Shown here one piece after another: positions 63,509-64,000 of a stretch of 64,000 nt of DNA. Source of the stretch: Lachnospiraceae bacterium XPB1003 (GTDB lineage: Bacteria; Bacillota; Clostridia; Lachnospirales; Lachnospiraceae); NCBI GenBank assembly GCA_900102065.1, contig FMVK01000011.1:1-64000 (forward strand). The letters are read 5' to 3'. A model generated the notes under the pieces. The model was not told the origin of the DNA, did not search any database, and was given only the letters and a program-made list of their open reading frames with translations. The position numbers and the translations under genes are program-made. Positions within the stretch are counted from its first letter, which is position 1. The number at the start of each line of letters is the position of its first letter.

Positions 63509-64000
63509 ATGGAAGTTGTTAAATTCGTTCGATATGAAACAAACGGCGGTGAGATAAATCTATATTTTAAGATCTGTGACAGATTAGCAGATTTCGTGCG
63601 CAAGAATACAAATTACCGCGAGAAGGCATTGAACTTATATCTGGATAGAGAGAATCTTTTTTGCTATACGATTAGTTTCACTGATAATTTTGAAGATATT
63701 AAGCAAGCCATAATTGAGACTATCGAGAGAATAAGCAATGAAGGTGATGAAGGTCGTTTCTATAATCATCTGGTGACGGATGAAGGTCATCATAGATCGC
63801 CCAGTGAAATCCATGCCCTCATGCGTACGGAATATGGCCTTGCTGGTATAAACGAGGAACGAAATGATTATACCGATAGAAATGAGCTTGATTTAGAGTG
63901 GTGGACCGCTCATTTCTTCATTTCGTTTGAACGATTGCTTTTTGATAAACCAGACGAGATTGTTGGTAGCGACAATGCGGGCGGAATTATCCATACGGCA
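63509..64000 (+). CDS. Unrecognised protein, cut by the window end
   Basis: The frame opens at ATG 63509 after GGAAAGGAG (63492-63500) and stays open for 164 codons to the end of the window. It begins MEVVKFVRYETNGGEINLYF and contains LDLEWWTAHFFISFERLLF. No domain is recognised. Position behind the WYL/cREC cluster suggests that it belongs to the same island. Confidence 0.7.
   Translation, partial: MEVVKFVRYETNGGEINLYFKICDRLADFVRKNTNYREKALNLYLDRENLFCYTISFTDNFEDIKQAIIETIERISNEGDEGRFYNHLVTDEGHHRSPSEIHALMRTEYGLAGINEERNDYTDRNELDLEWWTAHFFISFERLLFDKPDEIVGSDNAGGIIHTA

Overview
The window looks like a chromosome segment of a low-to-mid GC Gram-positive anaerobe of the Clostridia, most likely Lachnospiraceae. 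The basis is gene order (rpmF-plsX-acp-rnc-smc-ftsY; ylxM-ffh-rpsP-khpA-rimM-trmD; secG-rnr-smpB-ssrA), strong Shine-Dalgarno sites, pyruvate phosphate dikinase, a giant 2-hydroxyacyl-CoA dehydratase-activase-type protein, and a MetA with the residue typical of acetyl-CoA use. The genus cannot be fixed from the sequence alone.

Layout. 0-21.6 kb is core: a degenerate chemoreceptor-like protein; rpmF/plsX/acyl carrier protein; rnc-smc-ftsY; threonine ammonia-lyase; a GT2-like protein; the SRP/ribosome operon ylxM-ffh-rpsP-khpA-rimM-trmD; an ABC exporter whose permease is fused to a CPBP protease; secG; rnr with a long Lys/Ser tail; smpB; and tmRNA, whose tag reads ADSNEFALAA. 21.6-26 kb is accessory DNA next to tmRNA: a multi-branched structured element, a large serine recombinase that has lost its C-terminal end, a yhcG (DUF1016) nuclease remnant joined to it, and an AAA/DUF4143 ATPase whose promoter lies between two palindromes. 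26-50.6 kb is mostly core or family-specific: a CarD-type regulator, ligA, metA, a J-domain protein, a degenerate GGDEF protein, the 1445-residue activase on the minus strand, a polytopic membrane protein, a FakA-like single domain, an inactive rhomboid, a sigma-like protein without region 4, an M16 peptidase, era, recO, glyS and ppdK.

50.6-64 kb is accessory. A 194-bp direct repeat that copies the 3' end and terminator of ppdK flanks a second AAA/DUF4143 ATPase. A yhcG N-terminal remnant, a small membrane protein, an orphan antitoxin-like gene, a DUF2809 protein, a third and a fourth AAA/DUF4143 ATPase and a GGDEF protein follow. The right end is a cluster of possible defence or stress genes: a SLOG protein, a soluble FtsH-like AAA-M41 protease, a WYL regulator, a cREC-domain protein, a duplicated WYL tail and two unrecognised proteins.

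The most interesting pattern is the four separate AAA/DUF4143 ATPase genes, each with its own dyad or tandem repeat placed on or around a sigma-A-like promoter. The repeats are a pair of near-identical palindromes, a single dyad, five 23-bp direct repeats, and two tandem dyads. This suggests that each gene has its own operator, perhaps autoregulatory. The second pattern is gene wreckage at integration points (recombinase/yhcG junction, ppdK 3'-end duplication, split yhcG pieces, partial WYL copy). A third is a set of genes whose -10 box lies only 9-11 nt before the start codon with no Shine-Dalgarno site, predicting nearly leaderless mRNAs.
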